DNA from: Gnetum montanum
Lineage: Eukaryota > Streptophyta > Gnetopsida > Gnetales > Gnetaceae
Reading direction: 5' to 3'
Assembly (NCBI GenBank): GCA_015680685.1
Contig: MNCI01038085.1
Span: 1,007,782-1,064,122, forward strand
DNA length: 56,341 bases
The translations under genes were made by a program, and so were the position numbers. The notes beneath the pieces are model-generated. The model was not told the origin of the DNA. It was given only the letters and a program-made list of their open reading frames with translations, and made no database searches. Numbering within the stretch: position 1 is the stretch's first letter; the number at the start of each line of letters is the position of its first letter. Below are positions 47,381 to 56,341 of this stretch, in pieces.

Positions 47381-47475
47381 GGTCTGATATGTAAGGGATT
47401 GTTTATGTAAATTTCAATATTTCCTTACCAAGCCATGAGAGAAAAATTTCCTGAAGTCCATAGAAAGATTATCAT
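47381..47475 (-). pseudogene. psaB: psaB N-terminal fragment
   Basis: The minus strand reads [17 protein letters not shown], then GNIEIYINNPLHIRP, matching the PsaB N-terminal region, up to the retroelement's target duplication. At 47475 plastid identity stops and copia sequence begins, so the gene start, psaA and ycf3 are missing. Confidence 0.88.
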
Positions 47476-48410
47476 TAATTGACCAAAGTGAGAAGAAAAT
47501 ACTTGCTGATACAATACTTGCTGATTATCATTAACTCCAATGGAACTAAAGGTGCTCGATTAATGAGGTAAGCTACTATGTTAACTACATCTATCAAAAA
47601 GAACTTTGGTAGCCCAGAGTGTATTCTCATGCTCCTAGCTCTTTCATTCAAGGTTATGTTCATCCGTTCAGCAACACCGTTTTGCTCTGGCGTTCTTGGA
47701 ACTATCTTGATCATCTGGATCCCATTTTTTAAATAGAAATTATTGAATTATTGGCTGTCATATTCCCTCCATTATCTGAATTCAGACATTTTATTTTTAA
47801 ATCAGTCTGATTTTCTACTTTAGCTTTCCACCTTTTAAAAGTAGCAAACACATCAGATTTATTTTTAGAAAATAAACCCATACCTTCCTAGTGGAATCAT
47901 CAATGAAGGTGACATAATAGCTTGAGCCTCTAGGAGACTTCACTGGAGTTGGCCCCCATACATTTGAATGCACTAGTTCAAGTTTTTTAGTCTATGATAT
48001 CCTCCCTATCTTTGAGAAAGTAACTCGTTTTTATTTCCCATAAAAACAATCTTCACACAAGACAACATCATCACACTTAAAATTTGGTAACTTTCCCTTT
48101 GAATCCAACAACTTCATACCTTTGTCGCCCATGTGCCCAAGTCTTTGGTGCCATAGGACTGAATCACCATCATAGTTAGCAACTACAACTACATATTTCT
48201 TTGTTGTAGTCATGTACAATGTTCCCACCTTACTATCTCGTGCAACAACCAAGTTTCCCTTGGTAATCTTCCATGATCTATCGTCAAATGTTGTTGTATA
48301 CCCATCCAAATCCATCTGACTCATGGAGATTAAATTTTTCTTAAGTCCAGGAACATGTCTTAGATCTTGCAATTTCCATTACATCCCTTGGGTGGTCTTT
48401 ATTTGAACTT
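47476..48410 (-). pseudogene. pol: copia GAG-pre-integrase and integrase part
   Basis: VLWHQRLGHMGDKGMKLLDS with CDDVVLCEDCFYGK (48031-48200) is the GAG-pre-integrase zinc region. VPRTPEQNGVAERMNITLNE (47640-47714) holds the catalytic Glu of the integrase core. Frame breaks lie between them. Sequence beyond the core is lost at 47476. Confidence 0.9.
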
Positions 48411-48419
48411 CACCCTTCC

Positions 48420-49370
48420 CCATAATATCCAAAGTTCATCATCTGCAAGATAAACCTTTCCAAACCTCCTTGCAACATAATTGTGTAACAATTCATTGCG
48501 TGGAGTGGAGTGGAATGAAGCACCTGAATCCAGAATGAAAGCATCAGTAAATCAAAGCATCAACAATAATCTCCTCTACTGCATTCGCTGATTCATCATC
48601 TTGAGTGTGATTTTTCTTCTTCTTTGGTGCCCTGCACTAATTTCTAAAGTGACCCTTCTTGTCACAATTCTAGCAAACAACTTCGCTGTGATTTTTAGAT
48701 TTTCCTCTACCTCTGGACTTTGATCTACCATTACCATGGTTTTGACCATGTTGTGAGCTCCCACCTTTACTTTCTGTATTCAAAGAAAACCCTGAGGATT
48801 CGCTTGACTCCCTTCTATGAATGTCCTCGCTAAGAATCAAGTCTCGAATATCATTCAACTTTAATTTTAAAGTACCTGATGAGCTACTCACAACAATCAC
48901 TGTTGCAAACCAACTCTCTCATAAAGATGATAGAAAAATCAACCCCTAGATTTCGTTCTCAAAGGTGATCACCACTAAATTCAATTGACTAATTATCGTA
49001 TTGAATTCATTGATGTGATTTGTAACTAATGCACATTCACCCATCTTCTGATTGAATAATCGATGCATCAAATATACCTTGTTTGCAGAAGATGGATTTT
49101 CATACATACTTGACAACATTTTCATTAAACTTGTAGTGGTTGTCTCATTAACAATGTTGAATGCGACGTTTCTTACCAATGTCAATCTAATCACACCAAG
49201 TGCCTAACGATCTAAGCGATTCCAATCTTCTTGATCCATTTGATCTAGCTTCTTCCCTAGCAGTGGTTCATGCAACTTCTTTTGATACAGATAATCTTCA
49301 ATCTGCATCTTCTAGAACCCAAAGTTTGTTCCATTGAATTTTTCAATCTCGACTTTCCCATCCTGGGATG
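48420..49370 (-). pseudogene. gag-pol: copia gag with zinc knuckle and protease
   Basis: The start lies near 49370 with MASQDGKVEIEKFNGTNFGF. Then come LTLVRNVAFNIVNETTTTSL (near 49150), a CCHC knuckle beginning VCYNCDKKGHF (near 48650) and the protease DSGASFHSTPRNELLHNYVA (near 48500) with the catalytic Asp intact. Frameshifts separate the pieces. Confidence 0.88.
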
Positions 49371-49392
49371 CCATTGCTCCCATTAATCCATT

Positions 49393-49404
49393 GCTTTGAT
49401 ACTA
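49393..49404 (-). promoter_or_regulatory. copia primer-binding site, initiator tRNA-Met type
   Basis: The minus strand tagtatcaaagc matches the usual TGGTATCAGAGC with two G-to-A changes. Confidence 0.75.
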
Positions 49405-49696
49405 GTTTTTATATTTAGGAATAGATAAAGAACCAAAGAAAAAGAAAACACAGGAAACACACACAGCTTTGTGTGGCATTTAAGCAGGCACACCACCAGA
49501 AATGCATGAGAATTTTTATTAAATAATTTTTGCTAGATACAATTATAGTTACAGGAATGTTTTTGGGCCATTGCGGAAGAGAACAGAAATTGGACTATAA
49601 CCACTAACTGCTGGAACCAATAACTACTACTAACTATTGCTCACTGCTGATAACTAGTTTTGACCCATGTTGGATCAGTCACCACATAACTGAACA
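49405..49696 (-). repeat. copia 5' LTR
   Basis: It starts TGTTCAGTTATG (minus strand, 49696) and ends at the primer site, about 292 bp. Only one LTR is left. Confidence 0.75.
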
Positions 49697-49719
49697 GGTT
49701 TGAATCCCTCTCTTTCCTT
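49697..49719 (+). pseudogene. trnS-GGA: trnS-GGA 3' fragment (plastid)
   Basis: ggtttgaatccctctctttcc matches the T arm and acceptor end of plastid tRNA-Ser(GGA). The strand and position next to rps4 agree with the usual plastid order. The rest is removed at the copia boundary. Confidence 0.75.
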
Positions 49720-49775
49720 ATCTTAGTTTTCACCTTTACTATCTAAGATCAATGTCCAAAAATATTTCCCTTGAT

Positions 49776-50380
49776 TTAAATTTGGAAAGAATAATATTCT
49801 ATAATTAACATTTCTTTAATATTCAATTGAATGTCTTTTCTATCTATTATTTTATTAACTTTTCCTTTATTTTGTGATAAATCCTTAGTCAAATGATATG
49901 GAATTTTATTTTTTGAGCTTTATTCCTATTTCTAGTTATGATAGTTTTTAGTTGGTTGGAGGTTTTTCCTTTGATAGCTATAACATCCTGGGGTTTCCAC
50001 CGATAACTCGATATATTAACTACATGACCATTCACCAAAATATGTCTATAATTAACTAATTGTCTAGATCCAGGGATGGTACCAGCCAAGCCCAACTGAT
50101 AAAGAATGTTATCTAAACACATTTTGAGTAATTGTAAAAGAACCTACCCTAATGACCCTTGAACATTTTTAGCAATCTGAACATACTGTCATTTTGTTAA
50201 TCCAAAATGAAAATGGATTTTTTGTTTTTCTTATAAAAATGCAAGATGCTGAGATTTCTTCCACCATGGTCTAGAAGATTGATGGACACACTTTTTATAT
50301 TTGGTTTTTTTACTAGTGAGTCCTGGTCATGTTTTGAGGCAGCGTATTATTTTGAAATGAGGTTCTAGATAATGGGACAT
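49776..50380 (-). pseudogene. rps4: rps4 (plastid 30S protein), near full length, broken
   Basis: The start MSHYLEPHFKIIRCLKT lies at 50380 (plastid proteins begin MSRYRGPRLKIIRRL). Then [28 protein letters not shown] and [20 protein letters not shown] follow, ending IEYYSFQI and TAA at 49776-49778. The length is that of the family (about 201 codons). Stops after LKT and in the early middle show decay. Confidence 0.93.
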
Positions 50381-50791
50381 ATACAAACACCTTTTTACAA
50401 ACAATTTTTTACAAAAGAAAAAAAAATGGTACTATTACACATAATGTGCTTACTTGCTTTTACTTCATTCAACTAATTTATGATACTTTAGAACACCATA
50501 TAAATTCTCATATCAAAGCATATATCTTTGATATATCGTTAGAAAAAGTAAACTTATTTTTGAAAATAAAAAGGCTTGGACATGAAAAATGATCCCTTCA
50601 TCTTATTTCTTCATATTTATTCAATTTTAGCATATGCTGGAAAAAAAACTATTTTTTTGTATAATATGGTGTTTTTAATACTAAATATTTCATCTTTCAT
50701 GAAAATGCAATGTTTGCATCAACCATAAATGCATCCCAAGACATCAGTCTTAAACAAAGTTACTTGAAAAGTACATCTAATTAATGATATT
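50381..50791. other. Spacer joining rps4 to psbM
   Basis: AT-rich with no gene seen. trnT and trnL, which usually follow rps4, and trnD/Y/E, which usually border psbM, are all absent, so a rearrangement junction lies here. Confidence 0.5.
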
Positions 50792-50896
50792 ATGAAAGTC
50801 AATATTCTTGCACTTATTGCTATTGTGCTTTTCATTTTAGTTCCTACGGCTTTTCTCATCATCATTTATTTAAAAAAAATTAGTGAAAATAATTGA
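50792..50896 (+). CDS. psbM: psbM (photosystem II small subunit), intact frame, plastid-derived
   Basis: An uninterrupted 34-codon frame starts [20 protein letters not shown] and ends KKISENN, the exact length of plastid PsbM with a single membrane helix. Substitutions such as EV to KV and TALF to IVLF are present. It is the only plastid protein gene here without a stop or frameshift, which for 105 bp may be chance. No nuclear promoter or transit peptide is visible, so expression is unlikely. Confidence 0.85.
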   Translation: MKVNILALIAIVLFILVPTAFLIIIYLKKISENN

Positions 50897-51130
50897 GCTT
50901 TTGAAATAGAGTGACATTTTCATATAAATTTCCCCAATCGTCTATAAGGTCAAAGCTGAAAAAGAAAGTGGTAGTAGATAGTTTTAGGGAGATATCTACT
51001 TTGTTGTAGAGAAGTAGAACAAAAGAAATGGTTCTTACATCTTTCTTTTGTACTACTTTTATACTTCTAACCAAAACAAATTATTTGAAATGAAACTACC
51101 AAACTACGAGTGAAAAGGAAAAACAAAACC

Positions 51131-51220
51131 TTATAATCCACTTCTTTACCAAACTACAAGTAAAAAGGAAAAAGTAAACACTGCCATTAACATAGCGTAA
51201 GCAATATCCACTATATTCCT
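51131..51220 (-). pseudogene. petN: petN (cytochrome b6f subunit), broken
   Basis: The minus strand reads NIVDIAYAMLMAVFTFSFLL then VVW-stop-RSGL and TAA. This is full length (29 residues), but the start codon is changed to AGG and W-G became W-stop. The 3' end overlaps a 50-bp-period tandem duplication (51098-51174). Confidence 0.88.
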
Positions 51221-51342
51221 AAGCCTTTTTAGAAAAAAAGTGATTACTTAATAATAAGAGAACTAATAATGATAGTACAAAGTAGAAGTGAACCCAACTT
51301 TGGATCCTAACAAACAAAATAAAAATCTAGGAAGACTTTTTT

Positions 51343-51414
51343 CGGTGACACCCTAGGGATCAGGGATTTGCAGCCAGGGATTTGCAATCCTCCACCTTAC
51401 CACTTGGCTATGCC
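51343..51414 (-). pseudogene. trnC-GCA: trnC-GCA relic (plastid)
   Basis: The reverse complement reads ggcatagccaagtggtaagg, then an anticodon stem-loop gaggattgcaaatcc and the end gggtgtcacc. The T arm is replaced by a duplicated gggatttgca segment. It lies between petN and rpoB, as in plastids. Confidence 0.8.
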
Positions 51415-51773
51415 ATTGAATCAATAATAGTATTAAGATACCATACCAATGCATTCTTTTTCATCAATCAAGCATGGTTTACTATATGAATCATTCACAT
51501 TTCTATGACTTTCTACTTAATCAACTAGTAATCTATAAAAAAATTCATTTAGTCTCAAGCACTTGTGAAATTCAAAAAGATAAGGGGTTTTTGAAAACCA
51601 TTGATTTTTATTTCATTTGTTCTAAATGCTTGTCCCATACTTCTATTGGATCTCTTAGGTTTTACATTTTTGATTTCATACTTTTTTTCATAAAATATCA
51701 TTCAACCAAAAGTAATATACGATATATGTAATATAAAAAATAAATTTTGTATAGGGGCTTCCTATTACAATTT
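51415..51773 (+). other. Plastid spacer between trnC and rpoB
   Basis: AT-rich with a chance frame at 51474-51731. Nothing recognised. Confidence 0.5.
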
Positions 51774-52350
51774 GATGAAAAAAAAAAGAAATGTTTACAA
51801 TTTTGGAATTTGAGCAAATACAATTTGAAGGGTTTTCTCATTTCATTGAATATGACTTATTGAACAAGTTTGTCAAGTTCCTAAAAATTGAGAATACCCA
51901 AGAGGTAGAGTTTTTGTTCGATAGAAACTATAAAATAATTGAACCTTCAATTAAAGAAAAAGATGTTGTATATCAGCATCTTACATTTTCTTCTAAATTA
52001 TTTGTACTACCATTTTTCATTTATTGGAAGAAAATAAAACCAAAAAAAATAACATATCTCAATGAAATTCCTTTGATGAATGACAATGGAACATTTTTAT
52101 AAATAGAAATTATTAAGTTATGGTTAATCAACTAATAAGAAGTCCCAAGATCTATTATAGTTTCGAACGAAAATGGACTAGAAATATCTATACCAGCACT
52201 CTAATTTCCAATTGTGGAGGAAGGTTGAAATTTTAAATCGATATAAGAAAATATATGGATTTGCATAACCAGAAAAAAAAGGTTTCTATTCTAGTCTTTG
52301 TTTTTGCTATGGGCCTCAATATTGAAGAAATTATCAAAAATACTTACTAT
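51774..52350 (+). pseudogene. rpoB: rpoB N-terminal fragment (plastid RNA polymerase beta subunit)
   Basis: FEQIQFEGFSHFIEYDLLNK, EPSIKEKDVVYQHLTFSSKL and NEIPLMNDNGTF (51791-52102), then after a frameshift VNQLIRSPKIYY, TLISNCGGRLKF and VFAMGLNIEEIIKN (52110-52340), match the plastid beta-subunit start. About 190 of over 1000 codons remain. The right end carries a duplicated aattaataagaaaatgataa (52354 and 52403). Confidence 0.93.
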
Positions 52351-52439
52351 ATAAATTAATAAGAAAATGATAAATAATTATATCACTAGGAAACTTTGTA
52401 TCAATTAATAAGAAAATGATAAATATTGTAAAACAAAAA

Positions 52440-53911
52440 GATGAAAAATACCTATTAATTCCAAATGTTAGGATGGGGTGTCTCCCCCACAACTAAGCAT
52501 TTGACCATGATAAGAATTAATAAGTGGATAGATAGGCTCCATGCATTTGTAAAATAGTGTTAAGATTTCATTTCCAAGCCACTAGGTGTCTATTGGTTTA
52601 GTGGCGATGGTGCAGATAGGTTGTTAAATGTATAGTGGATCAGAGTATGAGTTGTCTTAATGTTGTAGATGTTTGACCCATGATTGCACCCTTAATCATG
52701 ATTAGGCATGTATGGAATAGTTTGTCTCTCCACAATGCTAGATTCACTACTTCTATTAAGTGTTGGAGTAATGATGGATGATGGCTCTTGTGTAGGATCA
52801 GAGGATGTTGGTTGTGAAAGGGGAGGTGTTGCACTAGATTGACATTGTGATAGGTTGGATGATTTGGTAGGTCCATAAGTGTTATGCATATGCAAGGGAG
52901 CCTTGCTAAAGAAAGAAGTTTTCCAAGATTATGGTGGAAACCTATTGGAATTAGCATGTCTATGCACATTTGCAACACAAGTGGAATTCTTTTGTTGATG
53001 TTGTGGTGTTGAGACTTCCTATGTTGTTGATGAGGACATGTGATGGGGTGGAGCATGAGAATATTGAAGATAGGATGAAGGGTAAGAGGTGTGAGGTGGT
53101 GATCCTTTAGGAGATGTCATTGGTTAATGATACTCAGGAGACTAATAGTAGTGTGATTTGGAACTAGTTGGGGAAACAAGTTGTTGAACATAATAATTGT
53201 ATCAATGTAGCTAGTAGTAAGGGTAAGGTTGGTTTGGTGATGGACTTCCCCATGATTATGGGTTTTTCCACTATAGTTGATGATAGTGTTGAGGCTAGTA
53301 CAGAGTCCCCCTAGGATAGTACGATTGGGTGTAAGACTATCTATAATTACCTTGTGGAAAAGGTAATTTCTTGGGCATGTGCTTTTGTATGAACTTGGGA
53401 TTTAATGCAAGACCGCAATACTCATGTAGATGTGACATGACTAGATAGTAGCCCTTTAGGTGGTCATATATGTAGATGTCACATTAATCATATTCATCTA
53501 TGGTTGAGTGTATAGCCTCATTTTCTTTAGTCATTTTCCCTATTTGCCGATAAGTGTTCCTAGTTGTTTCTTAGTTCTTCTTCCTCCATTTTTCATTACT
53601 TTCTCCTCTATGGCTTTTATGAAAATTGTAACTTTTCCATTTATCCACTCTAGCACCCTATCAAACTTAGCTTCAAGTTTGTCAGTAGACTTCTGTATCG
53701 ACAAGGTTTATTGTAGAATCACCTTATTGAGAGCTGTCTCTTTCTCCTTACCATAGATATGGACTCTCTTCTTTTCAAGAGTTGAGTCCTAGTGATATTT
53801 CTGAAAATTCTCCCATTTTCATAACTCTCCTTCTTCTTTTGCCACATGCTCAATTAGCTATTGGATTATATGGGTTTCATGGCCTGTATAATTAACCTTA
53901 AGCATACATCC
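52440..53911 (-). pseudogene. gag: Old gag fragment of the same Ty3/gypsy family
   Basis: On the minus strand, the segment aligns with gag of copy 2 from the residues around YAQGQLSEL (20140) down to the Pro-rich end (18928), including the YDHLKG remnant of the knuckle near 53460. It is heavily decayed. On its right it is cut by the LTR at 53912, and on its left it ends near the rpoB relic. It is probably the target of the young element that follows. Confidence 0.75.
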
Positions 53912-54940
53912 TGATGAGTGGCGAGGTACCCCTACACTCAACCATACGAATACGAGCGTGCACATGCGATCCAGTCGAACTCCGCAGACTAAATGCCTTA
54001 ACGCCACAAGAAACACTTGGGGTTAATCATTCGTTGTCTTCCCAGGTTTGCTTGTAAGTGTCATGGTGTATGGTTAAGCAAGTTTGAGGTATGTGATTTT
54101 TTTGGTATTTTTCAGTTTATTTTCTATGCTATCAGGGGAAAGGGTTAAGGAACTAAGCTAACTCTAACTAATGTCCTAAGTCTAAATTAACTAGCGTCAA
54201 CATCCATTCCCACTTACCGGATACACCCTGAACTATGCAACTATGGCTTACTAAATGCTAATCGTTACTAGGATCACCACACGTAACGCAAGTGCTCGAA
54301 GTGATCGTACTGAGGCACCTATTTAGCTTAAGTGTGATAAGCAGTTGATTCCTTAGCTAGTCGTACACACCCGTGGGTGCTCGTAACTAAGTCGTACTTA
54401 TCACACGTTCTAGCCTAGAAATGAGTAGCCGATTCCTTGACTAACCATACACATTGGATTACCACTAGGATTACCAAGCGTAGAATCCTGGAATACACTA
54501 CTAGGTTACGAAGCAGCCAATGCTCGTAATCAAGTTGTACTCATGCATTGCGACAAGCAGCCGATTCCTTGACTAGCCATACAGGTCCGTAGACGCTCGT
54601 AATCAAGTCATACTTGTGCGCACTAGGAAAGCAGTAAATAAACAACAATAAAACCATGTACTGCAAGGTTTATCCAATCAAGTTCGTCTTTATTGCCGTA
54701 CACAACTTGGGTTCAGGTTACAAGCTGCTCAAATAAAGAGTCGTTCACTCTAGGACTCCTACTGCGGGCACATGGGAAAAACTTCTAACTCTAGAGTGAT
54801 CAATCTGCCAGAGCTTCGCTACTTCTAGCCAGGATTGGAAAATGAAGGGAGTGCTGCCTCTTATTTATAGATATGGCGGTGGACCGTGATATCGCGGGGG
54901 AAGATGCAATATCGTGGCGCATGTAGGTCGCGTCTCATCA
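53912..54940 (-). repeat. Long LTR with an internal repeat expansion
   Basis: 1029 bp, about 230 bp longer than the family norm. The extra length lies at about 54340-54630, where a unit with agc(c/t)gattccttgac(t)ag, a ccatacac phrase and ctcgtaa(t/c)caagtcgtact is present three times. TATA sequence at 54862-54869 (minus strand), with gatatcgcgggg and caatatcgtgg dyads just upstream. Confidence 0.88.
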
Positions 54941-56011
54941 TACCCCCATGACTGAACGAAAACTCATCCTTGATTTCTTTACAATGATATCAGGTAGGTA
55001 TGGGATTATTAGGGGAAATGGAACTAATGGGATGACATGTGAACGGTCTTTATTACAAGACTTGACAAAACTGGTGTTCATGACAACAAGGGTGAACACC
55101 TTATTACAATGACATCAGGCCACATTTGGCAGCTGAGAGAAAAGAGGAGAGAGAATAGAAGAGAAGAAGAGAGAAGAGTCTTGTTGCTGCCAACGCCTAG
55201 ATTGCGCCTTCCGTTGTCCATCCGTAAGCGCATTATCAATTCTGCTCCTTGCATAGCGGCTTCAATGCTGCTCCACTCCAAGTGTTTGCTCCAGATCCAT
55301 TCCGTTGTTGTATGATGGCCATCTGCACCCACAACACAATCATATATTAGCAAGGGTAATTGAATCATTAAGTAAATCATACCTTGCTTCAGTTTAGGTT
55401 CCTTGGCTAAGTTGTGGTATGGCTAATATGGATCCGGGAAAATGTAGATGATGACTACTGAATGTGTAGGGGTTAGGAAGAAAAACGAAAAAATCTGGGG
55501 CTTAGGATAAAAATTGAAAAATCAGGCCCCGTACCCCCATGACTAATCGCGAACCTCCGATAGCATTAGAATGGAGAATGAAAAGGAGTAGGAAAGATAG
55601 GTAAAAAGGGACAACTATGGCATCGGTGAAGCAGATGTCATGATGGAAATGAACAAAAATGTTAATTAATTACAAAAATGTTAAGGAAAAGAAGTGAACT
55701 AATGTTCCAAATAGGAATGTCAGTGGGTCCTCCCCAAAGCAGGCTCGTGCCCTTAATGCCCTAATAATCCCACATTCAAAGAGTCTGTGGGCTCGGGGAA
55801 TGTCCTTTGGAACAAGAGTTAAAGTCTTAACCGTAAGAATTTACCAAAAAGAAAACAATGCATCAACCAAAATATACACTAATGATACAATCAACAATGA
55901 GGTGAACAATGGAGAGAAGGATGAAGAGAAGAGGAATGTAATGGAATCCCAAGAACAAGGTGGTGTAGAGCCCCTTGTGTGTGTTTCATGATTAATGTGA
56001 CTTGGAGAATC

Positions 56012-56308
56012 TCATTCCAACTCGGGCCTCAAACCAACCACTTCCAGTGACTTCGCATCAATGCATTTGGTTAAACCATCCACTTGGATAACAAGGATGC
56101 ATCTTCGAAGAGCCACCACCCTACCGACGAAACAAAGGAGAGAATGGGAAGCGAGAAGGGCTTTAGTTAGAGGGAACACTTTGGTTTCATAACCAGTGCT
56201 AGAAGCCAAAATTTTATTCCGTCTAAGGGGTGTGCTTTGAATCCTCACTTTTGCTTTTTGCTTATTTTTTTTTGTGTTTTGTGTTTTTATGCGTGGGGAC
56301 CACACCAT
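56012..56308 (-). CDS. Possible 98-codon ORF in the 3' UTR, conserved with the pol-bearing element
   Basis: The frame reads TPLRRNKILASSTGYET...PLTKALLASHSLL and ends SLEVVGLRPELE. The same residues can be traced at about 45300-45545 (TPLRHNNELG, LTKALLTS and FVEPRLE) with stops. No known domain. Nucleotide conservation of a UTR could give the same picture, so coding is only a possibility. Confidence 0.3.
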   Translation of the reverse strand: MVWSPRIKTQNTKKNKQKAKVRIQSTPLRRNKILASSTGYETKVFPLTKALLASHSLLCFVGRVVALRRCILVIQVDGLTKCIDAKSLEVVGLRPELE

Positions 56309-56341
56309 GCAAAGACTTCTTATTTTTATTGTCTCAGCTTC

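Larger units (their letters stand above)
47476..49696 (-). mobile_element. Truncated Ty1/copia element (5' LTR, gag, protease, part of integrase)
   Basis: On the minus strand: LTR (49696-49405), tRNA-iMet-type primer site, gag, protease, GAG-pre-integrase region, and part of the integrase core up to 47476. RT, RNase H and the 3' LTR are absent. Integrase before RT is the copia order. The truncated end meets psaB and the LTR end meets trnS-GGA. A deletion seems to have removed the element's 3' half together with plastid genes. Confidence 0.92.
53912..56341 (-). mobile_element. Young element of the pol-bearing type, 3' end only
   Basis: On the minus strand: a 3' UTR (56341-54941) aligning with 45230-46596 of the pol-bearing element, purine tract tcatgggggta, then the LTR (54940-53912). 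CpG sites are well kept. The body lies beyond the right end. The predicted target duplication is catcc (53907-53911), cut into the older gag. Confidence 0.8.

Noticed and set aside
53508-53756. 82-codon plus-strand ORF
   Set aside because: It lies antisense to the old gag fragment and is explained by that homology.

Overview
This window looks like nuclear DNA of a gymnosperm, most likely a conifer. It holds no intact host gene that I recognise. It is a mosaic of decayed plastid DNA (NUPTs), LTR retrotransposons, a truncated copia element, a foldback element and a PIF1-type helicase fragment. The gymnosperm call rests on a chlB relic (light-independent protochlorophyllide reductase, absent from flowering-plant plastids) beside trnK/matK and psbA, and on the very high density of old Ty3/gypsy elements. 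The plastid reading frames are full of stops and frameshifts. CpG sites are largely replaced by TpG/CpA, as expected of old methylated nuclear DNA.

Layout. 1-7016: the end of a young LTR abutting an old non-autonomous element (gag, a long UTR-like spacer, an internal promoter, a second ORF and a 3' LTR). 7017-27190: plastid block A, minus strand, in the order ycf2, trnH, trnI(+), psbA, trnK/matK, chlB. Its psbA is split by a second, complete copy of the non-autonomous element (13246-21776, minus strand; duplicated target atacc, with ataca on the left side). 27190-31700: nuclear filler with a foldback element, the helicase fragment, unknown ORFs and a CpG-retaining patch. 31700-52400: plastid blocks B and C (trnT-GGU, psbD, psbC, trnS-UGA, psbZ, trnfM, rps14, psaB, trnS-GGA, rps4, psbM, petN, trnC, rpoB). 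These are interrupted by a pol-bearing relative of the same retroelement family (37518-47380, target duplication GGTCT) inside psaB, and by a truncated copia at 47476-49696. 52440-56341: an old gag fragment followed by a young element of the same family that runs off the window.

How the parts relate. The family shares LTR ends (TGATG...CTCATCA), a TATAAATA promoter preceded by GATATC-type palindromes, a primer-binding site resembling the tRNA-Asp site known from Athila-type elements, a related gag and a purine tract. The copy at 37518-47380 carries protease, RT, RNase H and integrase. The two copies in the first 22 kb lack pol. In its place they carry a second ORF of about 920 codons with its own palindrome-plus-TATA promoter and a splice-acceptor-like start, conserved in both copies. 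This looks like an autonomous/non-autonomous pair in which the pol-less partner has acquired an extra coiled-coil protein. It is the most interesting system here.
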